A stretch of 64,000 nt of DNA from Pontibacter litorisediminis (GCF_029360645.1 NZ_JARDUA010000011.1:32471-96470); one strand, 5' to 3'. Shown: positions 16,660-26,516, counted from the stretch's first letter. The notes: generated from the sequence alone by a model not told the origin. Made by a program: numbers and translations.

Positions 16660-17421
16660 ATGAGAAAGCGAATTGTTGCAGGCAACTGGAAAATGAACAA
16701 AACCGCCGAAGAGGCGCTCTCGCTGGTGTCGGAGATCGATAACATGGTGCAGGACGAGGTGAACAGCGATGTGACCGTGGTAGTGGCCCCTCCGTTTCCA
16801 TTCCTGCAGAGCGTAGGCAAACTGGTGCAGGGCAACGATAAAATGCACCTGGCCGCCCAAAACGTGAGCGAGCACGAGAGTGGCGCCTACACCGGCGAGG
16901 TATCGGCTGCGATGCTGAAGTCTGTGGGCGTGGAGTACGTAATCATCGGGCACAGCGAACGCCGCCTGTACCACCACGAGGATGCCCAGACGCTGTACAA
17001 AAAGCTGAAGGCAACGATTGCCCATGGTATGAAGCCGATCTTCTGCTGCGGCGAGCCGCTGGAGGAGCGCGACGCCGACCGCCACTTCGACTATGTGGGC
17101 AAGCAGCTGCACGACAGCCTTTCCTACCTCAGCAACGAGGAGTTTGACCAGGTGGTGGTGGCCTACGAGCCGATTTGGGCTATTGGTACCGGCCGCACCG
17201 CCAGCAGCCAGCAGGCGCAGGAAATGCACGAGTACATCCGGGAGCAGCTGGCCCGCATGTTCGATGCCGAGGCAGCCTACAACACCCCCATCCTTTACGG
17301 CGGCAGCTGCAACCCAAGCAACGCCCAGGAGCTGTTCTCGCAGGCTGATGTGGACGGCGGCCTGATCGGCGGCGCGTCGCTTAAATCAAGGGATTTTACG
17401 GATGTGATCAAATCCATATAA
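16660..17421 (+). CDS. tpiA: triosephosphate isomerase
   Basis: Glycolytic/gluconeogenic enzyme interconverting dihydroxyacetone phosphate and glyceraldehyde 3-phosphate in the cytosol. 253 residues, normal length. Visible: GNWKMNKTAEEALSL with the catalytic Lys, IIGHSERRLYHHED with the catalytic His, AYEPIWAIGTGRTASSQQAQ with the catalytic Glu and flexible loop 6, and the phosphate-binding YGGSCNPSNAQELF / DGGLIGGASL. It starts at ATG 16660 after the intergenic repeat and ends at a strong hairpin. Confidence 0.97.
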   Translation: MRKRIVAGNWKMNKTAEEALSLVSEIDNMVQDEVNSDVTVVVAPPFPFLQSVGKLVQGNDKMHLAAQNVSEHESGAYTGEVSAAMLKSVGVEYVIIGHSERRLYHHEDAQTLYKKLKATIAHGMKPIFCCGEPLEERDADRHFDYVGKQLHDSLSYLSNEEFDQVVVAYEPIWAIGTGRTASSQQAQEMHEYIREQLARMFDAEAAYNTPILYGGSCNPSNAQELFSQADVDGGLIGGASLKSRDFTDVIKSI

Positions 17422-17440
17422 AATACAATAGGAAATTGTT

Positions 17441-17479
17441 AAAAAGGTCGCTGGTCTGCTGGACGAGCGACCTTTTTTT
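17441..17479 (+). terminator. terminator of tpiA
   Basis: 12-bp stem AAAAAGGTCGCT (17441-17452) with AGCGACCTTTTT (17466-17477), followed by further T residues. Confidence 0.85.
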
Positions 17480-17511
17480 GTATCTTGCCTATATTTTAGC
17501 AAATTAATATT

Positions 17512-17865
17512 ATGCAGATACTGTTCACCCTATGGCTGGCCCTGCTGCCTTACGTAAACGCTGCCCCTGCCGCAGAAGCAGCGCGCAACCACTGCCAGGT
17601 GTATGGTTCTGTGTACCTGGAGCGCAACCCCCTGTACAAGAATACCGCCTCGCATGTGGTGTTCCTGGGGGAGGAAGAGGCCTTCGCCAACATGGTAGTA
17701 TACCGTGAGAGCAACAAGCTCTTTGCCGATGGGCCCGCCGTTTGGTACGTTACGCCTAACAAGGCCTTTGCCGACCACGTGCTGTACGTGACCGACCAGC
17801 GCCACCAGGCCGATTTTACAGTGCATTTTACTGATGTGCGCTCTTTTGCCACCTGCCGAGAATAA
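17512..17865 (+). CDS. exported DUF6150-like protein
   Basis: 117 residues with a short signal peptide (MQILFTLWLALLPYVNAAPA). The mature part has repeats of an FAD-x-VVY / FADHVLYVTD / ADFTVHFTDV type, a pattern I associate with DUF6150 proteins of unknown role, and two cysteines near the ends (NHCQVYG and FATCRE) that might form a disulphide in the periplasm. It starts 9 codons after the tpiA terminator and ends 10 bases before prmA, so the two are probably cotranscribed. No enzymatic motif is seen. Confidence 0.75.
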   Translation: MQILFTLWLALLPYVNAAPAAEAARNHCQVYGSVYLERNPLYKNTASHVVFLGEEEAFANMVVYRESNKLFADGPAVWYVTPNKAFADHVLYVTDQRHQADFTVHFTDVRSFATCRE

Positions 17866-17874
17866 TTTTTTACC

Positions 17875-18702
17875 ATGGATTTTATAGAAGTAACCTTAAA
17901 AGTAAACGCAGACTTTGCGGACATACTGACGGCCGAGCTCGGGGAACTGGGTTTTGATGCCTTTGTGGAGACGGAAGATGGCTTCAGTGCCTACATCGAA
18001 GAGGGCAAGTATAGCCAGCAGGCGCTGGAGGAAGTGCTGGCCCGCTACGCCGACTTTGTGCAGGTGGAGTATACCACCCAAAAGATCGCCCGCCAGAACT
18101 GGAACGAGGAGTGGGAACGCAACTTTGAGCCGCTGTTCATTGGCGGGGAAGTATCGGTACGCGCCTCTTTCCACGAGAAACCTGCCAATGCCAAGTATGA
18201 TATTGTCATCAACCCGAAGATGTCGTTCGGCACGGGCCACCACGAAACCACCACGCTCATGATCGAGAACCAGCTGACGCTGGACCACCAGGGCAAGCGC
18301 GTGCTGGATATGGGCTGCGGCACCGGCATTCTGGCGATCATGGCCGGCGAACTGGGCGCCTCTGATATTGTGGCAGTGGAGATCGAGGACTGGACCGTGG
18401 AGAACGCCCGCGAGAATGCCGAGCTGAACGGCTACGGAAGTATAGACGTGCGTCTGGGTGGCGCTGAGACCATTGCCGGCGATCAACCATACGATATCAT
18501 CCTAGCCAACATCAACCGGAACGTTTTGCTGGAAGACATGCCGGCCTACAAGGCTGTGCTGAAGCCGGGCGGCTTCCTACTGCTCAGCGGCTTTTACACC
18601 GAAGACCTGCCCATGATCCAGCAGCGCTGCCAGGAGCTGGGGCTGAGGTATGTGTCGCACCGGGTCAAGAATAACTGGGTTTCTGCCGTTTTCAGCGCCT
18701 AG
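17875..18702 (+). CDS. prmA: ribosomal protein L11 methyltransferase
   Basis: 275-residue SAM-dependent enzyme that methylates amino groups of ribosomal protein L11. N-terminal substrate-binding region (about 1-90), then WNEEWERNFEPLFIGG, the GTGHHETTTLMIENQ segment (about 121-135) preceding the methyltransferase fold, SAM motif VLDMGCGTGILAIMAGE (about 144-160), a second motif NARENAELNGYG, and motif IILANINRNVLLEDM with the Asn-Ile-Asn typical of PrmA. It follows the DUF6150-like gene closely. Confidence 0.95.
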   Translation: MDFIEVTLKVNADFADILTAELGELGFDAFVETEDGFSAYIEEGKYSQQALEEVLARYADFVQVEYTTQKIARQNWNEEWERNFEPLFIGGEVSVRASFHEKPANAKYDIVINPKMSFGTGHHETTTLMIENQLTLDHQGKRVLDMGCGTGILAIMAGELGASDIVAVEIEDWTVENARENAELNGYGSIDVRLGGAETIAGDQPYDIILANINRNVLLEDMPAYKAVLKPGGFLLLSGFYTEDLPMIQQRCQELGLRYVSHRVKNNWVSAVFSA

Positions 18703-18758
18703 CTTAGGCTGTAGTATAAGAGTATAAGTTACCATCCAATCATCCAACCGCTACCTTT

Positions 18759-21700
18759 ATGAAACAACTTTTACCCTTCATCCTGTTTTTTACGGTTCTG
18801 ACGGCGCAGGCGCAGCAGGTAAAGCTATCTGCCGAGCCTGACAAGTTTGTGGGAGATGTGAAAGCCCTGCTGCTGGCGGGTAAAGTTGAGAACGCAGAGG
18901 CGCTTTCCGCTGACCTGGAGGAAGTATGGAGCAACGGGAGACTCTCCTCGAGGCAGCAGAAGGAGGTGATGGACATTGCTCAGCAGATGTACCGCAAGCG
19001 CATGCGCAGCAATCCGCACTTCTCCGACTTCTTTACCATGGTAACGGCCGGCATCAAGAAGCAGAACCTGCGCCCTGCCCAGCTGGATAACATGCTGGAG
19101 GTAACGGCCAAGGCAGTAAAGCAGGAGGACACGAAGCACCTGGAGCAGTACCTGCGCACTGTCAGCTTGTTCCTGGATCAGGGTAAGTTGTTTCAGAATA
19201 CCTATTACAGCCTTCGCGCCTCCGGTGGCAGCTTCAGCTTTGCCTACGAAGGGGCCAGCAAGGCTGCCGAAGAGCAGGAGGAAGGTGCGGATGCCTGGGG
19301 AAGCGTGTCGTGGGATGATGAGGCAAGCACAAGCGAAGATGCCTGGGAGGATGACGGTTGGGGCACAGTAGCCCCGAAGCCGAAGAAAGAGGACAAGCAG
19401 AAAAGCGCCCAGAAACAGAAAGAAAGCCTGAAGCGTATGTATGTGCCGGCCATGCCAAAAGTATCGGGACCGGTGCTAAAGCTGGAGAAGGTCGCGCTTG
19501 TGTTCGTTACCCCCTGGGACTCCGCTGCCATCCAGAACACCGCCGGCCAGCTGATGCTGACGCAGAACATGTTTGTTGGCGACGGCGGCACGTTTGACTG
19601 GGAGGTGAAAGGAGAGGCTGCCAAAGCCGAGCTGAACAAGTATAGCTTTAACACCAGCTTTGCCGGCTTTAAGGCCCCGGATGTAAAAGTAACCTATAAT
19701 GCCGTACTGGCTGCTCCTGTGGATGGCGCGCTGGAGTGGATGAGCAGCAAGCGCAAGAACGGCAACTACCCTTATCCTAAGTTTACCTCCTTCACCAGCG
19801 ATGCCCGCCTGAACAGCCTGGGCAACGACATTGCCTACAACGGTGGTTTTTCGCTTACCGGCAACATCATCGGCAGCCGGCCGCTGGACGGTAGCCTGTC
19901 GCAGCTGGTAGTATCGCACCAGGGCAAGCGTAAGTTCCGCACCATGGCCCGCAACTATACGTTTGAGGACTCGCTGGTGCTGGCCAACCGGGCCACCGTG
20001 TCGGTATACCAGGGGCAGGACTCGCTCATGCATCCGGCCATGCAGCTCCGCTACTCCCGCGTAAACCAGGACCTGACCCTAACGAAAGACAAGGGCCCGT
20101 ACGCCCGCACGCCTTTTTACGACTCCTACCATAACCTGGAGATCACCGCAGAGCGGGTGCATTGGAACTTGAACAAGCCAGAGATAGATTTCTCCATCCT
20201 GAACACGAAAACCCTGATTCCGGTACAGCTGGAGTCTACCGAGTACTTTTCCAATGTGCGGTACCAGCAGCTGGTAGGCATCGCGCCTTTCCACCCCCTG
20301 CAGGTGCTGGTGGGTTACGGAGCCAAGGCAAAGTCAAGCACGTTTTACGCGAGCGATGTAGCCCGTGCCACCCGCGTGGATGAGAAGGCTATCCGCGAGG
20401 CGGCCCAGGCGATGGCCTACCAGGGCTACATGGACTACGACCCCGCCTCCGGTTACATCGAGCTTAAGAACAAGGCCTGGCATTATGTGGGGGCCTCCCG
20501 CGACAAAAACGACTACGACCACATCGTGATCAAGTCGGTGGTGCCGTCTGGCCGAAACGCGACCCTAAACCTGGAGAACAACAAGCTAACCGTGCGCGGG
20601 GTGAACAAGATCACCTTTAACAACGATACCGCCAGCGTGTACGTTTTGCCGCGCCGTGAAGAGATACACATCCTGAAGAACCGCGACATCGAGTTTGACG
20701 GGCAGGTATACGCCAGCCGCCTCGCTTTGCGCGGCACCGAGTTCAGGTTCAACTACGATGAGTTCTCCATCGACCTGACTAAGCTGGATACCATTGCCCT
20801 GGTGACGAACAGCCGCAAGGCGAAAAACATGAAGACCTCGGAGCAGGTGATGACCAGTAGCTCGTCAGGAAAGCTGTACATCAACAAGCCGAATAATAAA
20901 TCCGGGGAGAAATTTATGCCGGAGTACCCTAAGTTTGATGCGGTGGCCGGTGCGCAGATGGCCTTTTCACGCCCCGAGGTGGCAGGAGGGGCCTACGACA
21001 GCACCGTGTATTTCGACATGCCCCCCTTTAAGCTCGACAGTCTGAGCTCAGGCAATCACATCGTTTCCTTTGATGGCACGTTCCACTCCGGCGGCATCTT
21101 CCCGCCGATAAAGGCAAAGTTGCAGATGATGCCCGACGAGACCATGGGCTTTTATCACCAACCACCCGCCAAAGGCCTGGAAACCTACGGAGGCAAGGGC
21201 ATGGTGTACGACACCATTATGATGAGCGCAGCGGGCATTCAGAGCCGGGGCAAGCTTACCTACCTTTCCGCCACGCTGCAGGCGCCGGTGTACACGTTCT
21301 ATAAAAATGGTGCCGTGGCAGAGGGCGGCACAGAGCTCACCATCAGCGAGAGCACCATAAACGGGACGAAGTATCCAGCGGCTACGTTGAAGGGCTTTAA
21401 CATGAACTGGCAGCCGCAGGCCGACACCATGTACTTGCAAACCACCAAGGACCCGATGGCAGTGTACAAAGAAGGGTATGCTTTTACGGGGGTGGCCAAA
21501 TTGTCGCCGGGAGGCTTGTACGGTAGCGGTGTGCTGGATAATGCCTATGCCAACGTTACGTCAGGCAAGTTTCGGTTCGACCAGCGCAGCTTTAGCGGCA
21601 ATAACGCCCAGTTGCTCGTGAAGTCGGATGTGGAGGGAAGCCCGGCGATTAAGGCACAGGACGTGGCTTTCTCCTACGACATGACCTCCGGCTTTGTGGA

Positions 21701-23522
21701 CTTTGAGAGCGAGCAGAAAGGTGCCGCTATCATGGAGTTCCCGAAAACGCAGTACAAGACATCCATGAGCAGTGCCCGCTGGGACATGAACACCAAAAAG
21801 GTGAACCTGAAGGCGGACGAGAGCGGCGCAAAGAACTGGTTCTACTCCCAGCATCCGGAGCAGGAGGGGCTGCGCTTCATGGCCGACGGAGGTGAGTTTA
21901 GCCTGCTGGAAAACACACTGCACGCTACCGGAGTGCCGCATATTGCCGTTGCTGACCTATATGTGGTGCCGGACAGCGGCAAAGTGGCCGTGCAGGCGGG
22001 TGCCAGCATCCGCACCCTGCGCAATGCCAAAGTGCTGGCAGACTCCGTGCAGCAGTACCATAAGCTGTACGCGGGCAACATCGACGTGCTGTCGCGGTAC
22101 GCGCTGCGCGGCGACGCGATTCGCGATTACTACAATGCTGCCGGCGACTCATTCCAGCTCCACTTTGGCGATTTTGTGTATGGCAACCCGCAGCAGAAAA
22201 AGAAGCCGATCTTTACCTTTGCCACCGCACACCTGGAGGATGGGGCGAAGCCGTTTTACATTTTCCCAAGGATCATGTACCGTGGCAAGGCGGTGATGCA
22301 GGCTCCTAACGCTTACATGAACTTCGACGGAGAGGTGAAGCTGAACTTTACCGGTAATCCCGAGGATTCCGACTGGTTCCCTTACAAGAAAGATACCCTG
22401 AACCCGAACAACGTGCGCATCCCGATCCTGAAGCCGAAGGCGGCCGACGGTTCGCCGCTGCACACGGGCCTGCACGTAGCAACCGGGTCAGGCAAGCTCT
22501 ACAACACCTTTGTGTCGAGGAAGCAGGGGGCGGAAGACCTGGACCTGTTCACAGTAGATGGCCTGCTGTCGTACAACAAAGAGAGCGGCGAGTTCAAGAT
22601 CGGCCGGGAGGAGCGGGCCTATGGCGATGCCTACCAGGGCAATATGCTGCGCTACAACGAAGCCTCGAACACAATCCATTTTGAGGGCAAGCTGAACCTG
22701 GTGAAGCCGAAGAAGAGCTTTGCCATTGAGGCAGCTGGAAGCGGCGATGCCAATGTAGACAGCAGTCGCTACAGCCTCCGCTCTATGCTTGCATTTGACC
22801 TGGATGTGCCAAACCAGGCGTTAGGGGCCATGGCCGGGAACCTGCGTGGCAACGCTGCCGGGGCTGCCGCCATCAGCAACGTGGACGATGAGCTGCTCTA
22901 CCAGATAGGCGAGTTCGTTGGCGACCGTGATGCCCGCAAATACCGGGACCAGTCGATGACAGCGTACGTGCCGCTGCCGAAGCTATCCAAGAAACTGGAG
23001 CGCAGCCTGGTACTGACCGACGTGAACCTCCATTGGTCTAACGAGCAGAAAGCCTGGTACAGCGTGGGGGGCATTGGTGTTGTGAGCAGTATGAAGGAAG
23101 ACATCAACTCCAAAATGAACGGCTACCTGGAGATGAAACAGGACAACTACGGTGACCCGGTGGTGAACTTATACCTGCAGGCCGACCCGTATACCTGGTA
23201 CTACTTCAGCTTCTTTGAGAATGGCCTTACGATGGTATCCTCAGACGATAAGTTTAACAAAGCCATACGCTCCAAGTCGAAGGGCAGCCGCGGGGCAACC
23301 AGTAGCTATGGCATCTACGAAGGCATCCCGATCGAGAAGAACGAGTTCCTCAACCACTTCCAGAAGACCTACCTAGGTGGCGAAGGCGGCTTTAAAACCG
23401 TAACGGAAAACGTGGTGAACGAGCCGACCGGAAACTTCGATTTCATATCAGAAGATGATGGAAATAAAGGGCGTAAGAAGAAAAAGAAGAAGAATGAGGA
23501 AGAGGGTGAAGGGACATTCTAA
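18759..23522 (+). CDS. very large exported protein of unknown function (1587 residues)
   Basis: Not recognised. It starts with a signal peptide (MKQLLPFILFFTVLTAQAQQ). Residues 30-160 are helical. Residues 170-202 form an acidic Trp/Gly-rich linker (GADAWGSVSWDDE, EDAWEDDGWGTV), followed by a Lys-rich patch (about 206-226). From about 230 to 1500 the sequence is rich in beta-strand and turn, with repeated short motifs such as GNIIGSRPLDG, LGRVxF-like strands and FDGEVKLNFTGNPED. The C-terminus ends in a lysine run (KGRKKKKKKNEEEGEG). It may be a periplasmic or outer-membrane-attached beta-rich scaffold, but this is inference. It is the largest gene in the window and follows prmA by 56 bases. 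No terminator hairpin follows directly. Confidence 0.85.
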   Translation: MKQLLPFILFFTVLTAQAQQVKLSAEPDKFVGDVKALLLAGKVENAEALSADLEEVWSNGRLSSRQQKEVMDIAQQMYRKRMRSNPHFSDFFTMVTAGIKKQNLRPAQLDNMLEVTAKAVKQEDTKHLEQYLRTVSLFLDQGKLFQNTYYSLRASGGSFSFAYEGASKAAEEQEEGADAWGSVSWDDEASTSEDAWEDDGWGTVAPKPKKEDKQKSAQKQKESLKRMYVPAMPKVSGPVLKLEKVALVFVTPWDSAAIQNTAGQLMLTQNMFVGDGGTFDWEVKGEAAKAELNKYSFNTSFAGFKAPDVKVTYNAVLAAPVDGALEWMSSKRKNGNYPYPKFTSFTSDARLNSLGNDIAYNGGFSLTGNIIGSRPLDGSLSQLVVSHQGKRKFRTMARNYTFEDSLVLANRATVSVYQGQDSLMHPAMQLRYSRVNQDLTLTKDKGPYARTPFYDSYHNLEITAERVHWNLNKPEIDFSILNTKTLIPVQLESTEYFSNVRYQQLVGIAPFHPLQVLVGYGAKAKSSTFYASDVARATRVDEKAIREAAQAMAYQGYMDYDPASGYIELKNKAWHYVGASRDKNDYDHIVIKSVVPSGRNATLNLENNKLTVRGVNKITFNNDTASVYVLPRREEIHILKNRDIEFDGQVYASRLALRGTEFRFNYDEFSIDLTKLDTIALVTNSRKAKNMKTSEQVMTSSSSGKLYINKPNNKSGEKFMPEYPKFDAVAGAQMAFSRPEVAGGAYDSTVYFDMPPFKLDSLSSGNHIVSFDGTFHSGGIFPPIKAKLQMMPDETMGFYHQPPAKGLETYGGKGMVYDTIMMSAAGIQSRGKLTYLSATLQAPVYTFYKNGAVAEGGTELTISESTINGTKYPAATLKGFNMNWQPQADTMYLQTTKDPMAVYKEGYAFTGVAKLSPGGLYGSGVLDNAYANVTSGKFRFDQRSFSGNNAQLLVKSDVEGSPAIKAQDVAFSYDMTSGFVDFESEQKGAAIMEFPKTQYKTSMSSARWDMNTKKVNLKADESGAKNWFYSQHPEQEGLRFMADGGEFSLLENTLHATGVPHIAVADLYVVPDSGKVAVQAGASIRTLRNAKVLADSVQQYHKLYAGNIDVLSRYALRGDAIRDYYNAAGDSFQLHFGDFVYGNPQQKKKPIFTFATAHLEDGAKPFYIFPRIMYRGKAVMQAPNAYMNFDGEVKLNFTGNPEDSDWFPYKKDTLNPNNVRIPILKPKAADGSPLHTGLHVATGSGKLYNTFVSRKQGAEDLDLFTVDGLLSYNKESGEFKIGREERAYGDAYQGNMLRYNEASNTIHFEGKLNLVKPKKSFAIEAAGSGDANVDSSRYSLRSMLAFDLDVPNQALGAMAGNLRGNAAGAAAISNVDDELLYQIGEFVGDRDARKYRDQSMTAYVPLPKLSKKLERSLVLTDVNLHWSNEQKAWYSVGGIGVVSSMKEDINSKMNGYLEMKQDNYGDPVVNLYLQADPYTWYYFSFFENGLTMVSSDDKFNKAIRSKSKGSRGATSSYGIYEGIPIEKNEFLNHFQKTYLGGEGGFKTVTENVVNEPTGNFDFISEDDGNKGRKKKKKKNEEEGEGTF

Positions 23523-23693
23523 TATAACCAGGAACCATAAACACAGCGTATAGGGTTAATGTGGCACTTAATAATTAGCTAGGAAATTAAGTTTTGCCTA
23601 TATTTGGGCTTGTTTTTGCTGTTTAAAATACCGTGTGCGCCTTAAGATTGGCACAGTTGCAGAAACTACCCTCTTGATTTTAATCTTATACTT

Positions 23694-24341
23694 ATGGATA
23701 TGATTTTTATAGCTGCACTTGCCCTGGTAGCTTACCTGATCGGCTCTATGTGTACCGCCGTGTGGATAGGCAAGGCATACTATGGCATTGACATACGACA
23801 GCACGGCAGCGGCAACTCTGGGGCCACCAACACCTTTCGGGTGCTTGGCAAGAGGCCGGGTACCATCGTGATGCTGCTCGATATCTTTAAAGGATGGGTG
23901 GCAACATCGTTGGCCGGTTTGCTGCTGATCTTTAATGCCATTGAGCCGGAGAACCTGATCGTTTACCAACTGGTCTTCGGGGCCATCGGAGTGCTGGGGC
24001 ATATTTTCCCGGTGTACGAAAAGTTTAAGGGCGGCAAGGGCGTTGCCACGCTGCTGGGCATGATGCTGGCCATAGAGCCGGTCGTGGCCCTGATGTGTAT
24101 CGCCATTTTCGTGATCGTGCTGTTCGCCTCCAAGTATGTTTCTTTGGGCTCCATGATTGCCGCGCTTGCCTTCCCGATGCTGTTGCTGCTGGTGCCGCGC
24201 TTCCACCCGGAAAACCCAATCCTGATCATCTTCGGGTTCATCCTTTTTGCGGTGGTGGTGCTGACGCACCGGAAGAACATCAACCGCCTGATTGCCGGCC
24301 AGGAAAGCAAAGCCAACATCAAGCTGGGCCGCAAACGATAA
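23694..24341 (+). CDS. plsY: acyl-phosphate:glycerol-3-phosphate acyltransferase PlsY
   Basis: Integral membrane enzyme that makes lysophosphatidic acid from acyl phosphate, the first committed step of phospholipid synthesis. 215 residues with about five hydrophobic helices. It carries the family motifs GSGNSGATNTFRVLGK (about 41-56) and FKGGKGVAT (about 109-117) plus an HRKNINRL segment near the C-terminus. Start ATG 23694 (MDMIFIAALALVAYLIGS). It is followed 90 bases later by a peptidase gene. Confidence 0.93.
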   Translation: MDMIFIAALALVAYLIGSMCTAVWIGKAYYGIDIRQHGSGNSGATNTFRVLGKRPGTIVMLLDIFKGWVATSLAGLLLIFNAIEPENLIVYQLVFGAIGVLGHIFPVYEKFKGGKGVATLLGMMLAIEPVVALMCIAIFVIVLFASKYVSLGSMIAALAFPMLLLLVPRFHPENPILIIFGFILFAVVVLTHRKNINRLIAGQESKANIKLGRKR

Positions 24342-24430
24342 GTATAGCACGTATACGAAGAGCCATCCTGCACAGCAAGGGTGGCTTTTTTTTGTAACTT
24401 TAAGTCAAAACAGAGCAAACCTTATTCGAT

Positions 24431-25795
24431 ATGATCAACCAATATATCAACGACAACAAAGACCGCTTCGTGAACGAGCTGCTCGACATGCTGCGCATCC
24501 CGTCAGTTAGCGCCGACCCAAAGTTTAAGGCTGATGTCCTGCGCAACGCCGAGTTCCTGAAGGAGCGGCTGCTAGAGGCCGGAGCCGATAACGTAGAACT
24601 GGTGGAGACGCCTGGCAACCCGGTGGTGTACGGTGAGAAGATTGTTGACCCTGCGCTTCCGACCGTGCTGGTGTATGGCCACTACGATGTGCAGCCCGCC
24701 GACCCCTATGAGCTGTGGAACTCCCCTCCGTTCGAGCCTGTGATAAAAGACGGCAAGATATACGCCCGCGGTGCCTGCGACGACAAAGGGCAGATGTACA
24801 TGCACGTGAAAGCGTTTGAGACGATGGTGCAGACCGGCACGCTGGCCTGCAACGTGAAGTTCATGATTGAAGGGGAGGAGGAAGTAGGGTCTAAAAACCT
24901 GGCTACATTTGTGCGCGAGAACAAAGATCGCCTGACAGGCGACGTGATCCTTATCTCTGACACGGGCATGCTGGGCAACGATACACCATCCATCACCACC
25001 GGCCTGCGTGGCATGAGCTACGTGGAGGTAGAGGTGACAGGCCCGAACCGCGACCTGCACTCAGGGCTGTACGGTGGTGCCGTGGCCAACCCCATCAATA
25101 TCCTGTGCCAGATGATTGCCTCGATGCACGACGAGAACAACCACATCACCATACCGGGCTTTTACGACAACGTGCAGGAGCTTAGCCAGGGGGAGCGTGC
25201 CGAGATGGCCCGTGCCCCTTTTGACCTGGAGAAGTATAAAAAGGCACTGGATCTGGGCGATGTGCACGGCGAGGCTGGCTATGTAACGATGGAGCGCAAC
25301 TCTATCCGCCCGACGCTGGACGTGAACGGCATCTGGGGAGGCTATACAGGCGAGGGTGCCAAAACGGTGATCCCGTCCAAAGCTTATGCTAAGATTTCCA
25401 TGCGCCTGGTGCCTAACCAGAGCTCTGAGGAGATCACGGAGAAGTTTAAGAAGCACTTCGAAAGCATCGCGCCAAAGAGCGTGAAAGTGGAGGTGAAGCC
25501 GCACCATGGGGGCGAGCCAGTTGTAACGCCAACCGATTCTCCGGCTTACCAGGCAGCTGCCAAAGCATACGAGGAAACCTTCGGCGTGAAGCCGATCCCG
25601 GTGCGCAGCGGCGGTTCTATTCCGATCGTGGCCATGTTCAAGTCTGAGTTAGGCCTGGACTCTGTGCTGATGGGCTTTGGCCTGGACTCCGATGCGATCC
25701 ACTCGCCGAACGAAAGCTACGGCCTGTTTAACTACATGAAGGGCATCGAAACGATACCGCAGTTCTACAAATACTTTGCTGAGGGGAATAAATAA
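24431..25795 (+). CDS. M20-family dipeptidase
   Basis: 454-residue zinc exopeptidase of the dipeptidase/carboxypeptidase G2-like family, cytosolic with no signal peptide. Metal and catalytic motifs: VYGHYDVQPADPYELW (His/Asp), GRGACDDKGQ (bridging Asp), IEGEEEVGSKNLA (Glu pair), the dimerisation and lid region DLHSGLYGGAVANPI, and a C-terminal His within GLDSDAIHSPNESYGL. It would hydrolyse dipeptides or similar substrates; the exact substrate cannot be read. The downstream hairpin is shared with the converging barrel gene. Confidence 0.9.
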   Translation: MINQYINDNKDRFVNELLDMLRIPSVSADPKFKADVLRNAEFLKERLLEAGADNVELVETPGNPVVYGEKIVDPALPTVLVYGHYDVQPADPYELWNSPPFEPVIKDGKIYARGACDDKGQMYMHVKAFETMVQTGTLACNVKFMIEGEEEVGSKNLATFVRENKDRLTGDVILISDTGMLGNDTPSITTGLRGMSYVEVEVTGPNRDLHSGLYGGAVANPINILCQMIASMHDENNHITIPGFYDNVQELSQGERAEMARAPFDLEKYKKALDLGDVHGEAGYVTMERNSIRPTLDVNGIWGGYTGEGAKTVIPSKAYAKISMRLVPNQSSEEITEKFKKHFESIAPKSVKVEVKPHHGGEPVVTPTDSPAYQAAAKAYEETFGVKPIPVRSGGSIPIVAMFKSELGLDSVLMGFGLDSDAIHSPNESYGLFNYMKGIETIPQFYKYFAEGNK

Positions 25796-25820
25796 GCATC
25801 AGCCAACATATAAAGTATAA

Positions 25821-25853
25821 AAAAGCCCGGCTAGCGAAATAGCCGGGCTTTTG
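25821..25853. terminator. bidirectional terminator between the dipeptidase and beta-barrel genes
   Basis: 12-bp stem AAAAGCCCGGCT (25821-25832) with AGCCGGGCTTTT (25841-25852), 8-base loop, flanking A and T runs. Confidence 0.85.
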
Positions 25854-25856
25854 TCT

Positions 25857-26516
25857 TTAGCGCATTAGTTGGTCTGGCGAGGGCGGGCGTATCAGGTACC
25901 CGATACTTAGCTTATAGCCAAAGTTTTTCTGGTCCAGCGCTTTGGAGAAGGAGGTAAGGCCACCGGCGTTATGCACGCTCACAAAGAAGCCATTGTCCAG
26001 TTCCAGGCCTACTCCAACCGTGTAGCCATAGTCCCAGCGCTCAAAGTCATCCATGCTTAGAGCGTAATTGCCAAGTACGGTAGGGTTGGGTTCATCAACC
26101 GTGGCTCGGTCTACGCGCTTTACCTCCGTTGACTCCCCGATAAGGTAGCCCAAATAAGGGCCACCCTCCACAAACAAGCCGCCTTTCTGCAGCTTCAGCA
26201 TCAGGGGCAGGGTCAGGTAGTGCAGCCGATGATCGTCGATCAATACCTCCGTGGCGTTTAGGGGATATTCATCATACACAAAGCCTTTCTGCTCGTACTG
26301 CAACTCTGCCTGCACCGCCAGCCTCGACACGAACTCGTAGCTCAAAATCAGTCCGCCGTTAAAGCCAGCCAAATTGTTGGTGGTGTTGGGGGAGCCGTCG
26401 GAGCCCTGCACGCTGGAGAGGTTGCCGCCAACTTTGGCCCCGAAGCGGGCATACTGCGCCTGCGCCATTAGCAGGGGCAAAAGTATAAAGAGCGGGAGGA
26501 GGAGTGTCTTTTTCAT
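25857..26516 (-). CDS. outer-membrane beta-barrel protein, paralogue 1
   Basis: 219 residues with signal peptide MKKTLLLPLFILLPLLMAQA. The mature start YARFGAKVGGNLSSVQGSDG, GLILSYEFVSRLAVQAELQY and LGYLIGESTEV fit the porin-like beta-barrel family. The start is ATG 26514-26516. It shares its pattern with the next two genes (KxGGN-LSxxxG near the mature N-terminus, LMLKLQKGGLFVEGGPYLGYL, a GYTVGVGLELDNG turn), so these are paralogues. Its C-terminus is longer and more polar (IGYLIRPPSPDQLMR) than the others. The role is unknown. Confidence 0.85.
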   Translation of the reverse strand: MKKTLLLPLFILLPLLMAQAQYARFGAKVGGNLSSVQGSDGSPNTTNNLAGFNGGLILSYEFVSRLAVQAELQYEQKGFVYDEYPLNATEVLIDDHRLHYLTLPLMLKLQKGGLFVEGGPYLGYLIGESTEVKRVDRATVDEPNPTVLGNYALSMDDFERWDYGYTVGVGLELDNGFFVSVHNAGGLTSFSKALDQKNFGYKLSIGYLIRPPSPDQLMR

